Part shown: piece after piece, positions 1 to 8,443 of the stretch
How positions within the stretch are numbered: the stretch's first letter is position 1
Layout of the letters: each line of letters starts with the position of its first letter
DNA from: Acidobacteriota bacterium
GTDB taxonomy: Bacteria > Acidobacteriota > Thermoanaerobaculia > UBA5066 > Gp7-AA6
Length of the DNA: 64,000 nucleotides
Direction of reading: 5' to 3'
Assembly (NCBI GenBank): GCA_027307335.1
Contig: DAHUXD010000060.1
Span: 117,347-181,346, forward strand
The notes under the pieces: generated by a model
What the model was told of the DNA's origin: nothing
What the model saw: only the letters and a program-made list of their open reading frames with translations
The model's database searches: none
Made by a program: the position numbers and the translations under genes

Positions 1-1
1 T

Positions 2-1471
2 GGCGCGAACGGCTACGGCACGGTGTACCGGCTGTCCAACGGCGGCGGCTACGCCAAGCTCCACGACTTCGGGCCGTTCGGCGACGCCGGCGGTTCGAGC
101 CCGAACAGCCTCATCGAGGTGAGTCCTGGAGTTCTCTTCGGGACCACGCTTGGCGGCGGGGCCAACAACTACGGAACCGTGTTCCAGCTGGCGGAGTCGG
201 GAAGCTCATTTTCGGTGGTTCACTCGTTCGCAACCAGCGAAGGCGGACTGCCGGGAGGGGGCTACACGGCCCCGCCCCTGGTCCTCGCGACCGACGGCAG
301 GGTCTACGGGACGACCGCCGAGGGCGGGGCCTACGATCAAGGCTCCGTCTGGGGAATCAGCACCGCGGGCGACTTCAGTGTGCTCCATCAGTTCCACACG
401 ACGGCCGAGGGCTTCCTCTCCTATGCCGGGATCTTCGAGGCGAGCGACGGCACTCTCTACGGCGCCACCTCTGGCGGGACGGGTGACGGGTTGCTCTACC
501 AGGTCACTTTGTCGGGCAGCGAGACTCCCTTTCACGCGTTCGATCCGAGTGGCGCCGACGGCGCGGCCCCATACTCGGGCCCTATCCAGGGGAGCGACGG
601 CAAGCTGTACGGCGCGACCTACGGGGGCAATTCCGGCGTCGGCGTGATCTACCAGCACACGCTCCCGCCTTCCGTGCAGTCGCTCAACCCGACCTCCGGT
701 CCCTCGACGGGCTCGACCGCGATGGCGATCATGGGGACGAGCTTCGCCAGCGGCGCCACGGTGACGGTCGGCAGCGTTGGCGCGACCGGCGTCGGCTTCG
801 TCAGCGCCACGCAGCTTCAGGCCACGACGCCCGCGCTTTCTCCGGGCACCCTCAACGACGTCACCGTGACCAACCCGGACACGGTCATCGGAACGCTGCA
901 GGGCGGTTTTCTCGCCGACTTCCTCGACGTCGCGCAGACGGACCTCTTCCACGCGTACGTCGAGAAGGTCTTTCGCCACGGCATCACGGCCGGGTGTGGG
1001 GGAGGCAACTATTGCCGCAACAATCCCGTGACCCGGGCCCAGATGGCGGTCTTTCTGCTGAAGGGGAAACACGGTTCGACCTTCATTCCTCCAAACTGCA
1101 CCGGCATCTTTCCGGACGTGCCCTGCACGCCGGGATTCGGGTTCCCCGACTGGATCGAGGAACTCGCCAACGAAGGGATCACGGGCGGCTGCGGCGGCGG
1201 CAACTACTGCCCGACCAACCCGGTCACGCGGCAGCAGATGGCGGTGTTTCTGCTGAAGACCGAGCACGGCTCGGGCTACGTGCCGCCGGCTTGCACCGGC
1301 ATTTTCGGCGACGTTCCCTGCCCGAGCCAATTCGCCGATTGGATCGAGCGGCTGTACGCGGAGGCCGTGACCGGTGGATGCCAGGTCTCGCCGCCCCTTT
1401 ATTGTCCGGCCAGCTCCGTGCTCCGCGGCCAGATGGCGGCGTTCCTGACGAAGACGTTCAATCTGCCTTAA
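2..1471 (+). CDS. Secreted surface protein: GloVer-type repeats, IPT/TIG domain, three SLH-like modules (5' end outside window)
   Basis: The frame is open to the window edge, so the start and any signal peptide lie upstream; 489 residues are visible. Roughly residues 1-220 are tandem repeats built around motifs like GTVFQL and YGTTAEGG, matching the 'choice-of-anchor tandem repeat GloVer' family. An IPT/TIG Ig-like domain follows (SLNPTSGPSTG...), then three S-layer-homology-like modules from about residue 310 to the end, each with GGCGGGNYC or GGCQ..PPLYC and VTRxQMAVFLLK cores. It is probably exported and held on the cell surface. The next gene follows 13 bp later with the same C-terminal architecture, so the two are likely co-transcribed. 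The ligand and true function are unknown. Confidence 0.85.
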   Translation, partial: GANGYGTVYRLSNGGGYAKLHDFGPFGDAGGSSPNSLIEVSPGVLFGTTLGGGANNYGTVFQLAESGSSFSVVHSFATSEGGLPGGGYTAPPLVLATDGRVYGTTAEGGAYDQGSVWGISTAGDFSVLHQFHTTAEGFLSYAGIFEASDGTLYGATSGGTGDGLLYQVTLSGSETPFHAFDPSGADGAAPYSGPIQGSDGKLYGATYGGNSGVGVIYQHTLPPSVQSLNPTSGPSTGSTAMAIMGTSFASGATVTVGSVGATGVGFVSATQLQATTPALSPGTLNDVTVTNPDTVIGTLQGGFLADFLDVAQTDLFHAYVEKVFRHGITAGCGGGNYCRNNPVTRAQMAVFLLKGKHGSTFIPPNCTGIFPDVPCTPGFGFPDWIEELANEGITGGCGGGNYCPTNPVTRQQMAVFLLKTEHGSGYVPPACTGIFGDVPCPSQFADWIERLYAEAVTGGCQVSPPLYCPASSVLRGQMAAFLTKTFNLP

Positions 1472-1484
1472 CGCGGGAGTGGCC

Positions 1485-4217
1485 ATGTACAACCGTACCG
1501 CTTCGGTCGCGCTGGTTCTCTTCGTCGCGAGCAATTCTCGGGCGCTCGCTGACTGCCAGGCGAATTGCTACCTGGTCAACACGGCTGCCGACACGATCAA
1601 CCCGAGTTGCGACGTCGGCGGGATCGGGACGTGCAGCCTGCGCGATGCGATTACCAAGATGGCGCTGAGCAGCAACAACGTCATTCAGTTCGCGATCGGA
1701 AGCGGGCCGCAGACGATCACGCTCTTGAGCGACCTGCCGGACATCCTCCTGCCCGTGACGATCGACGGAACCACGCAGCCTGGCTACGCGGGGGTCCCGC
1801 TCATTCAAATTCGGAGGGGCGATGCGGGAACGGCGAACCACGGACTGGAGACGCGAGGGCCGTTGACGAACACCCTCACGTTGAAGGCGCTCGTCCTCAG
1901 TCACTTCAACGGTCTTTGCAACCTGTGCGCCGCCATCATTCTGAGCGATCCGGCGGACCTCGTGCGCCCGGGCGGGCACACGATCCAGGGCTGCTACATC
2001 GGCACGGACCCGACGGGGATGACCGCCGACGGCAACCTCTACGGAATCGAGGACAACACGGAGGGCGCCAACACGTTCGGGGGAACGATGGCAGCCGAGC
2101 GCAACGTGATCTCCGGCAACGCGACGGGAATTGCCATCGGCAAGTTTCTCGCCGGCTACTCGGTTCAGAGCGTCGTCGAGGGCAACTACATCGGCACCGA
2201 CGCGACCGGAACGGCCCTGATCGCGAACACGTATGGCGTCATGACGGGCGCGCCGTTCCCGGGGTTCTCGCCGGCGATCGTGATCGGTGGCTCCGGTCCG
2301 GGCGCCGGCAACGTGATCGCCGGAAACGGCAACGGTATCCAAATGAACGAGGGCGTCGGCAACACGATTGAGGGAAACCTCATCGGGCTCGACGCGACCG
2401 GCATGAGCAAGCTCGGCGAAGAGGTCGGGATCCTCCTGGAGGGCGAGACGAACGCTTCGATCCTGAACAACTTCATCGCAGGGACGAGCTCGGCCGCCGT
2501 CAGCCTCTCCGAGGAGGCCGTCACGAACATCCCGACGGCCGGAACTGTGATCCAGGGAAACTTCGTCGGCACCGACATCACAGGAACGCGTACCGTTTCG
2601 GAGGGGGGGGGTGGAATACTGATCGCAGGGGGCGCGCCGAACAACACGATCGGCGGTCCCGGCAACGGGCAAGGCAACTTCATCGGCGGATTCTCCCAGG
2701 GCATTCAGATCGAGGGGACGGGCTTCGGCTCCCAGAGCACGGGCAACGTCATCCAGGGCAACCACATCGGAATCGGCCTTGCTGGCTCGCCGATACCGAA
2801 CTCCACCGCCGGCATCGAGCTGTTCGGGCCGGATGGCGGCACGATCGTCGGCGGGACGGCGGCGGGGGAGGAGAACTACATCGCCTTCAACGGCCTCGGG
2901 AATCCTCCGGGCGCGATCGCTCCGGGCGTTTCCGTGCAGTTCGGCGCGGGCAACGTGATCCTGGGGAACTCGATCTTCCAGAACACCGGCAAAGGGATCG
3001 ATTTCTACTTCCCTGCCAACCCCTTGCCGTATCCGAACGACATCGAGGACGCCGACTCAGGGCCGAACACACTTCAGAACTTCCCGATACTGACGGGGGT
3101 GACCATTACGCCGACGAGCATCCGCGTCCAGGGCACGTTGAACAGCGTGCCCCAGCACGGCTTCCTTTTCGAGTTCTACGCCAACCCGGCGCCGGTCCAT
3201 CCCGCCGACTTCCTGCAGGGTCAGGCATTCCTGGGAGTCGCTGGACCTCCGATAGAGACGGATCTGCAGGGCAACGCCGCGTTCGACGTGACCTTCAACC
3301 TGACGACGGTTTCGAACATCTGGATCAGTGCCACGGCGACCGACGTGACGGGCTGCCCGGCACGCCCCGAGACCAACCCCTACTGCGGCAACACCTCCGA
3401 GTTCTCGCAGCGTAGCCTCTTTTCGATCACGCCGAATCACGGTCCTTCGACGGGCGGCACGCCCTTCACGATCTCCGGGCAGCTCTTCCAGTCGGGTGCA
3501 ACCGTGAATTTCGGTGTTCCGCCGGGCGGCTTCGCCACCGGTGTCAACGTCGCGGGCCCGACGCAAATCACGGGACTGACGCCCGGCTTTCCGCCCGGGC
3601 TCTACTCGGTCACGGTCACCAATCCGGACCTGACGACGGCGGTCATGCCGAAGGCATACCTGATGGACTTCCAGGATGTTCCTCCGGGCTCGCCCTTCTA
3701 TCCGTTCGTCACCTCGCTCGCGCTGGACGGCGTGACGAGCGGATGCGGCGGCGTCAACTACTGTCCCGGCAACGACGTCACGCGGGCCCAGATGGCGGTC
3801 TTCCTTCTCAAGGCGAAGTACGGCCCGTTCTGGGTCCCGCCGCCGGCGACAGGAACCGTCTTCAGCGACGTCCCGGCCGGCTCCTTCGCGGCCGACTGGA
3901 TCGAGGAGCTCTTCCACGAGGGCATCACGGCTGGCTGCGGCGGCGGCAACTATTGCCCGGGAAGTCCCGTCACGCGCCAGCAGATGGCTGTGTTCCTGCT
4001 GAAGGCCGAGCACGGCTCGAGCTTCGTGCCGCCCGTGTGCGCCGGGATCTTCGGAGACGTGGCCTGTCCGAGCCTCTTCGCCGACTGGATCGAGCAGCTC
4101 TACGCCGAGGGGGTCACGGGAGGCTGCCAGGCGAGTCCGCCGCTCTACTGCCCGGGCAACGACGTGACGCGAGGCCAGATGGCAGTCTTCGTCGTGAAGA
4201 CCTTCAAACTCCCGTAG
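1485..4217 (+). CDS. Secreted right-handed beta-helix protein with IPT/TIG domain and three SLH-like modules
   Basis: This is a 910-residue protein. A hydrophobic N-terminus (residues about 5-24) looks like a signal peptide. Residues about 30-540 hold a CSLRDAI motif and many repeated NVISGN/NTIGG/GNYIGTD turns typical of a parallel beta-helix. An IPT/TIG domain lies near residues 645-730, and three Cys-containing SLH-like modules end the protein at KTFKLP. The ATG at 1485 is preferred over the GTG at 1479 because GGGAG at 1475-1479 sits 5 nt upstream of it. A run of nine G (2603-2611) lies in the coding sequence. The 3' end overlaps the convergent epimerase gene by 14 bp. It is likely a surface adhesin or carbohydrate-interacting protein; the ligand is unknown. 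Confidence 0.85.
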   Translation: MYNRTASVALVLFVASNSRALADCQANCYLVNTAADTINPSCDVGGIGTCSLRDAITKMALSSNNVIQFAIGSGPQTITLLSDLPDILLPVTIDGTTQPGYAGVPLIQIRRGDAGTANHGLETRGPLTNTLTLKALVLSHFNGLCNLCAAIILSDPADLVRPGGHTIQGCYIGTDPTGMTADGNLYGIEDNTEGANTFGGTMAAERNVISGNATGIAIGKFLAGYSVQSVVEGNYIGTDATGTALIANTYGVMTGAPFPGFSPAIVIGGSGPGAGNVIAGNGNGIQMNEGVGNTIEGNLIGLDATGMSKLGEEVGILLEGETNASILNNFIAGTSSAAVSLSEEAVTNIPTAGTVIQGNFVGTDITGTRTVSEGGGGILIAGGAPNNTIGGPGNGQGNFIGGFSQGIQIEGTGFGSQSTGNVIQGNHIGIGLAGSPIPNSTAGIELFGPDGGTIVGGTAAGEENYIAFNGLGNPPGAIAPGVSVQFGAGNVILGNSIFQNTGKGIDFYFPANPLPYPNDIEDADSGPNTLQNFPILTGVTITPTSIRVQGTLNSVPQHGFLFEFYANPAPVHPADFLQGQAFLGVAGPPIETDLQGNAAFDVTFNLTTVSNIWISATATDVTGCPARPETNPYCGNTSEFSQRSLFSITPNHGPSTGGTPFTISGQLFQSGATVNFGVPPGGFATGVNVAGPTQITGLTPGFPPGLYSVTVTNPDLTTAVMPKAYLMDFQDVPPGSPFYPFVTSLALDGVTSGCGGVNYCPGNDVTRAQMAVFLLKAKYGPFWVPPPATGTVFSDVPAGSFAADWIEELFHEGITAGCGGGNYCPGSPVTRQQMAVFLLKAEHGSSFVPPVCAGIFGDVACPSLFADWIEQLYAEGVTGGCQASPPLYCPGNDVTRGQMAVFVVKTFKLP

Positions 4218-5286
4218 CAAGTTCGCAGACTCCGAGCCCCGGCGCGTCGAGCGTGCGCATCACGCCGTCGACCAGCGTGAAGCCGCCCTCGACGACGTCG
4301 CGCGCGAGGTCGAGCGAGCCATCGAGGTCGAGGAAGCGGGTGGCGGGCGAGGCGAAGGCCGCGTGGAGCGCGGCGGCGATCGAGATGCGACTCTCGTCCA
4401 TGCACCCCCACATCAGCGCGATGCCGGCGGTCTCGGCGATCGCCGCGATCCGCAGCGCCGGGCGAATGCCGCCGCACTTCATGAGCTTGATGTTGTAGAT
4501 GCCGCACGTGGGCTCCGGCGCCGCGAGCGCGAGCGCGTCCTTCTCGTCGTGCAGGCTCTCGTCCGCGGCGATCCGGGCCCGGCGGCGAGGCGTGAGCGTC
4601 CGGATCTCCTCGAAGGCCTCTCGCGGCACCGGCTGCTCGACGAACTCGATCGAGAGCGGCGCCGTCCGCTCGAAGAAGCGCGCGGTCTCCTCGACCGTGT
4701 AGCCGATGTTCGCGTCGACGCGAAGGGCCACGGCCGAGCCGATGCGCTCGCGGAGCCTCGTCAGTCGTTCGACGTCCTCCTCGAACGCGTCGCCCACCTT
4801 GACCTTCAGCACCCGGAACCCGCGTCCCACGTACTCGTCGGCCTCGGCGAGCGTCTCCTTCACCGATTTGATGCCGATCGTGATCGAGGTGGGGAGCGCC
4901 TCGTGCGCGCGGCCGAGCATGTCCGCGAGCGGCACGCCGAGGCGGCGGGCGGCGAGGTCGTGCAGCGCGACGTCCACGGCGGCGCCGGCCGCGGGCGTTC
5001 CGGCGGCGCGCGACGCCGCCTCGCGGCAGAGCGCGGGGAGCGTCCGGACGTCGCGGCCCACCAGCCACGCGAGGCGGTCTCCGTCGAGCGCGGCGCGACA
5101 GGCGTCGAGCGTCTCGCCCGTGACGTGCTCGCCCGGCGACGCGGCGCCGAGGCCGGCGAGCCCGTCCTCCCCCTCGAGGCGCACGATCACGTTGCCGACC
5201 TCCGCGATCGGCTCCTGGCCCGAGATCGCGTACGGCCGCGTCAGCGGGAACCGCTCGAGCCGGGCCGATGCGGCGCGGATCCTCAT
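4204..5286 (-). CDS. dgcA: Enolase-superfamily racemase/epimerase, probable N-acetyl-D-glutamate racemase (DgcA-like)
   Basis: This 360-residue protein has the dipeptide-epimerase fold signature: KVK at 161-163 (catalytic lysine pair), metal ligands D191, E217 and D242, K267/K270 in KLMKCGG, and the GCMDES motif at 294-299. By sequence alone it would be called an L-Ala-D/L-Glu epimerase. Its start codon overlaps the stop of a DUF1611/DgcN-type gene by 4 bp. In the known DgcN-DgcA pathway, DgcN acetylates D-glutamate and DgcA, an enolase-superfamily enzyme, racemizes N-acetyl-D-glutamate to the L form. The coupled pair therefore favours DgcA, but muropeptide epimerase activity remains possible. 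Confidence 0.8.
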   Translation of the reverse strand: MRIRAASARLERFPLTRPYAISGQEPIAEVGNVIVRLEGEDGLAGLGAASPGEHVTGETLDACRAALDGDRLAWLVGRDVRTLPALCREAASRAAGTPAAGAAVDVALHDLAARRLGVPLADMLGRAHEALPTSITIGIKSVKETLAEADEYVGRGFRVLKVKVGDAFEEDVERLTRLRERIGSAVALRVDANIGYTVEETARFFERTAPLSIEFVEQPVPREAFEEIRTLTPRRRARIAADESLHDEKDALALAAPEPTCGIYNIKLMKCGGIRPALRIAAIAETAGIALMWGCMDESRISIAAALHAAFASPATRFLDLDGSLDLARDVVEGGFTLVDGVMRTLDAPGLGVCELATGV

Positions 5287-6353
5287 GCCCGCGCCTGGCT
5301 CGCGAGGAACTCCCGGATGACCGGGATGAGCGCGCCGACGCCCTCCTCGAGCGGCCGGATCACGGGGATGCCGAGGCCCCAGCGCAGGCGCTGCTGTTCC
5401 GCGCGGAGGGCCTCCGGGGACATGCCCTCGCCGTTCAGCGTGACCGCCAGCGTCCGCGCGCCGTAGCGCCGGATCAGGTCGATCTCGTCCGCGACCGGCG
5501 GGATGCGCAGACCGAACTCCTCGGCGCTCTCGTAGTGCGTCCGCCCCGGAGCGTGCTGGAGCACGACGCCCTCGGCGCGGGCCGAGACGAGAAACTCCGA
5601 GCCGCAGGGGCCCGAGGGATTGCGCAGCGCCGACTGCCCCTCCAGCAGGATCAGGTCCGGCCGCCGCGCGTTCCAGCACGAGACGACCGCGTGCTCGAGC
5701 TCGCCCGACACGAAGTCGTTCGGCACGGAGTCGAGCACGAATCCGAAGGGCTCGCCCTGCATCCAGCCGGTCTGTCCCGTGTAGATGAGCTCGGTGGCGA
5801 TGCCCACGGCGCGGCACGCCTCGAGCAGGAAGCGCGCCGTCGTGCGCTTGCCGAGCGCGCAATCGGTGCCGATGACGGCAAGGCGCGGGGCGCGGACCGT
5901 CAGGATGTCCCCGCTCCAGAAGTGCAGCTCGATGCGGGGGGGCGTCTTCCGGACGTCTCGGATCGTCACGCCCTTCCGGGCCGCGGCCGCCGCGAGGCCC
6001 GGGTCGTCCGAGAGGAACTCGTGGAGGCCGTTGACGACCGACATGCCCGCCTCGATCGCTTCCGAAAGCAGCGCCCGCAGCCCCGGCGTCACGCGGCCGC
6101 CGGACGTCGCGACGCCGACGACGCAGAAGTCCGGCCTGGCGGACAGGGTCCGGAGCGCCTCGGCGATCGTGGCGAAGACGGGAATGCCGCGCCGCACGCC
6201 GTCGAGCGTCTCGCCCGCGTCGCGGCCCGCGGACGGCCCGTCGACGACGCCGAGAATGCGATAGCGCTCGGTGCCGCGCACGAGCCCGTGCGCGGTCTTC
6301 GCGTTGGCCGTGGCGAAGAGGTCGTCGCACACGACGATCGCGGTGCCGTCCAT
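5283..6353 (-). CDS. dgcN: DUF1611 P-loop protein, probable D-glutamate N-acetyltransferase (DgcN-like)
   Basis: This 356-residue cytoplasmic protein has a Rossmann-like N-terminal half and a P-loop-like GTDCALGKRTT at residues 162-172, typical of the DUF1611 family that includes DgcN. DgcN transfers an acetyl group to D-glutamate as the first step of its catabolism. It is the first gene of a two-gene unit and overlaps the racemase gene by 4 bp (ATGA). A GATAAT box lies 8 nt before the ATG with no Shine-Dalgarno sequence, so the mRNA may be leaderless. Family membership is clear; the exact substrate is inferred from the partner gene. Confidence 0.78.
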   Translation of the reverse strand: MDGTAIVVCDDLFATANAKTAHGLVRGTERYRILGVVDGPSAGRDAGETLDGVRRGIPVFATIAEALRTLSARPDFCVVGVATSGGRVTPGLRALLSEAIEAGMSVVNGLHEFLSDDPGLAAAAARKGVTIRDVRKTPPRIELHFWSGDILTVRAPRLAVIGTDCALGKRTTARFLLEACRAVGIATELIYTGQTGWMQGEPFGFVLDSVPNDFVSGELEHAVVSCWNARRPDLILLEGQSALRNPSGPCGSEFLVSARAEGVVLQHAPGRTHYESAEEFGLRIPPVADEIDLIRRYGARTLAVTLNGEGMSPEALRAEQQRLRWGLGIPVIRPLEEGVGALIPVIREFLASQARA

Positions 6354-6361
6354 CGCGGCGC

Positions 6362-6367
6362 ATTATC
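6362..6367 (-). promoter_or_regulatory. Putative -10 box of the dgcN-dgcA unit
   Basis: GATAAT on the minus strand ends 8 nt before the dgcN ATG. The implied transcription start is within a few bases of the start codon. No convincing -35 element was identified. Confidence 0.4.
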
Positions 6368-6391
6368 CCCGAATCGTGCGGCGGGGCAGGT

Positions 6392-6414
6392 TAGACTGCG
6401 CCGAACGCGGAGGA
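6392..6414 (+). promoter_or_regulatory. Putative -10 box and ribosome binding site upstream of glgB
   Basis: TAGACT at 6392-6397 resembles a -10 box. GGAGGA at 6409-6414 is a strong Shine-Dalgarno sequence, but it lies 49 nt before the GTG at 6464. It is 4 nt before an in-frame CTG at 6419. Either translation starts at the rare CTG or the Shine-Dalgarno match is accidental. Confidence 0.35.
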
Positions 6415-6463
6415 CACTCTGGAAGAGCAACGCGCGAGCGGCCGCGCGTCGCGCGCCGGCCCG

Positions 6464-8443
6464 GTGCGCCACGACGCGCCGATGATGGGCGAGCAGGATC
6501 TCCACCTGTTCCACGAGGGCACGCACCTCCGCCTGTGGGAGCGCCTGGGGTCGCACGCGCGCGCGCTCGACGGGGAGGACGGGACCTCCTTCGGCGTCTT
6601 CGCGCCGAACGCCGAGGCGGTCTCGGTCGTCGGCGACTTCAACGGCTGGGACGCGAAGCGGCACCCGCTCGCGCGCGTCGGCGAGTCCGGCGTGTGGGAG
6701 GGCTTCGTGCCCGGCGTCCACCGCGGCGCGGTCTACAAGTACCACGTCGCCTCGCGGCAGAACGGCTACCGCGTGGACAAGGCCGATCCGTACGCGGTGC
6801 GCCAGGAGACGCCGCCGCGCACGGGCTCGGTCGTGTGGGACCTCGACTACCGCTGGCGCGACGAGAAGTGGATGGCGGCGCGCGCGGAGCGGCAGTCGTA
6901 CGCCGCGCCGATCTCGATCTATGAGGTCCACCTCGGCTCGTGGCGCCGCATTCCCGAGGAGCACCATCGCCCGCTGACGTACCGGGAGATGGCGCGTTCG
7001 CTCGCGGACCATGCGCTCGGGCTCGGCTTCACGCACGTCGAGCTCCTGCCGGTCATGGAGCACCCGTTCGCGGGCTCCTGGGGCTACCAGACGACGGGGT
7101 ACTTCGCGCCGACGAGCCGCTTCGGCTCCCCGCAGGACTTCATGTACCTCGTCGACACGCTGCACCGGGCGGGGCTCGGCGTGATCCTCGACTGGGTGCC
7201 GTCGCACTTTCCCTCGGACGAGCACGGCCTCGTCTTCTTCGACGGCACGCACCTCTACGAGCACGCGGACTGGCGACAGGGCTATCACCCGGACTGGTCG
7301 AGCTGCATCTTCAACTACGGCCGCAACGAGGTCCGGAGCTTCCTGCTGTCCTCCGCGCTCTACTGGCTCGACGTCTACCACGGCGACGGGCTGCGCGTGG
7401 ACGCGGTCGCGTCGATGCTCCACCTCGACTACTCGCGCAAGGCGGGGGAGTGGGTGCCGAACCAGTACGGCGGCTGGGAGAACCTCGAGGCGATCTCGCT
7501 CCTGCGGCGCCTGAACGACGAGGTGCGTGAGCGGCATCCCGGCGCGCTGACGATCGCCGAGGAGTCCACGGCCTGGCCGATGGTCTCGCGGCCCACCTAC
7601 GTCGGCGGTCTCGGCTTCGACATGAAGTGGGACCTCGGCTGGATGAACGACACGCTCGACTACATGGAGCTCGACCCGATCTACCGCAAGTTCCACCACA
7701 CCGACCTGACGTTCCGGCGGATGTACCAGTACACGGAGAACTTCGTCCTGCCGCTCTCGCACGACGAGGTCGTGCACCTGAAGAAGTCGCTCCTGTCGAA
7801 GATGCCCGGCGACGCGTGGCAGATGCGGGCCGGATTGCGCCTGCTCTACGCGTACATGTGGGCGCAGGCGGGCAAGAAGCTCCTCTTCATGGGCGGCGAG
7901 ATGGGGCAGTGGGCCGAGTGGAACCACGACACGAGCCTCGACTGGCACCTCCTCGAGAAGCCCGAGCACGGCGGGATCGCGCTCTGGCTGAAGGACCTGA
8001 ACCGTCTCTACGCGGAGGAGCCGGCGCTCCACGTCCTCGACTTCGACCCGCGCGGCTTCGAGTGGATCGACTGCCACGACGCCGACCACAGCGTCGTGTC
8101 GCTCGAGCGGCGCGGCGTCGGGCCGCGCGAGCGGATCGCCGCGGTCTTCAACTTCACGCCGGTCCCGCGTCATGGGTACCTGGTCGGCGTGGACCTCCCG
8201 GGCGACTGGATCGAGGTGCTGAACAGCGATGCGGCCGAGTACGGCGGCAGCGGCGTCGGCAATCGCGGCCGAGCGGCGGCGCTCCCGGTGCCGGTCCAGG
8301 GGCGCACGCACAGCCTCGCGCTGACGCTGCCCCCGCTCGGCGCGCTGTTCTTTCGGCCGGCCCCGGAGCCTGCGGCGGTCATCGAGGCGGCTCAGACCGT
8401 CGATTCCGATGTTCCGGACGAGGCGACCTTACAGGGTCCATGA
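6464..8443 (+). CDS. glgB: 1,4-alpha-glucan branching enzyme (GH13)
   Basis: It transfers alpha-1,4-glucan segments to alpha-1,6 positions during glycogen synthesis. The 659-residue protein has a CBM48 N-terminal domain (FGVFAPNAEAVSVVGDFNGW), a GH13 barrel with the nucleophile Asp near residue 313 (GLRVDAV), the acid/base Glu near 366 (IAEEST) and the transition-state Asp in LSHDEVVH, and a C-terminal beta domain. The start is uncertain: GTG 6464 is used here, ATG 6482 or 6485 would remove only a few residues, and CTG 6419 is better placed for the Shine-Dalgarno sequence. It overlaps the next gene by 4 bp (ATGA), opening a four-gene glycogen cluster. Confidence 0.95.
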   Translation: MRHDAPMMGEQDLHLFHEGTHLRLWERLGSHARALDGEDGTSFGVFAPNAEAVSVVGDFNGWDAKRHPLARVGESGVWEGFVPGVHRGAVYKYHVASRQNGYRVDKADPYAVRQETPPRTGSVVWDLDYRWRDEKWMAARAERQSYAAPISIYEVHLGSWRRIPEEHHRPLTYREMARSLADHALGLGFTHVELLPVMEHPFAGSWGYQTTGYFAPTSRFGSPQDFMYLVDTLHRAGLGVILDWVPSHFPSDEHGLVFFDGTHLYEHADWRQGYHPDWSSCIFNYGRNEVRSFLLSSALYWLDVYHGDGLRVDAVASMLHLDYSRKAGEWVPNQYGGWENLEAISLLRRLNDEVRERHPGALTIAEESTAWPMVSRPTYVGGLGFDMKWDLGWMNDTLDYMELDPIYRKFHHTDLTFRRMYQYTENFVLPLSHDEVVHLKKSLLSKMPGDAWQMRAGLRLLYAYMWAQAGKKLLFMGGEMGQWAEWNHDTSLDWHLLEKPEHGGIALWLKDLNRLYAEEPALHVLDFDPRGFEWIDCHDADHSVVSLERRGVGPRERIAAVFNFTPVPRHGYLVGVDLPGDWIEVLNSDAAEYGGSGVGNRGRAAALPVPVQGRTHSLALTLPPLGALFFRPAPEPAAVIEAAQTVDSDVPDEATLQGP

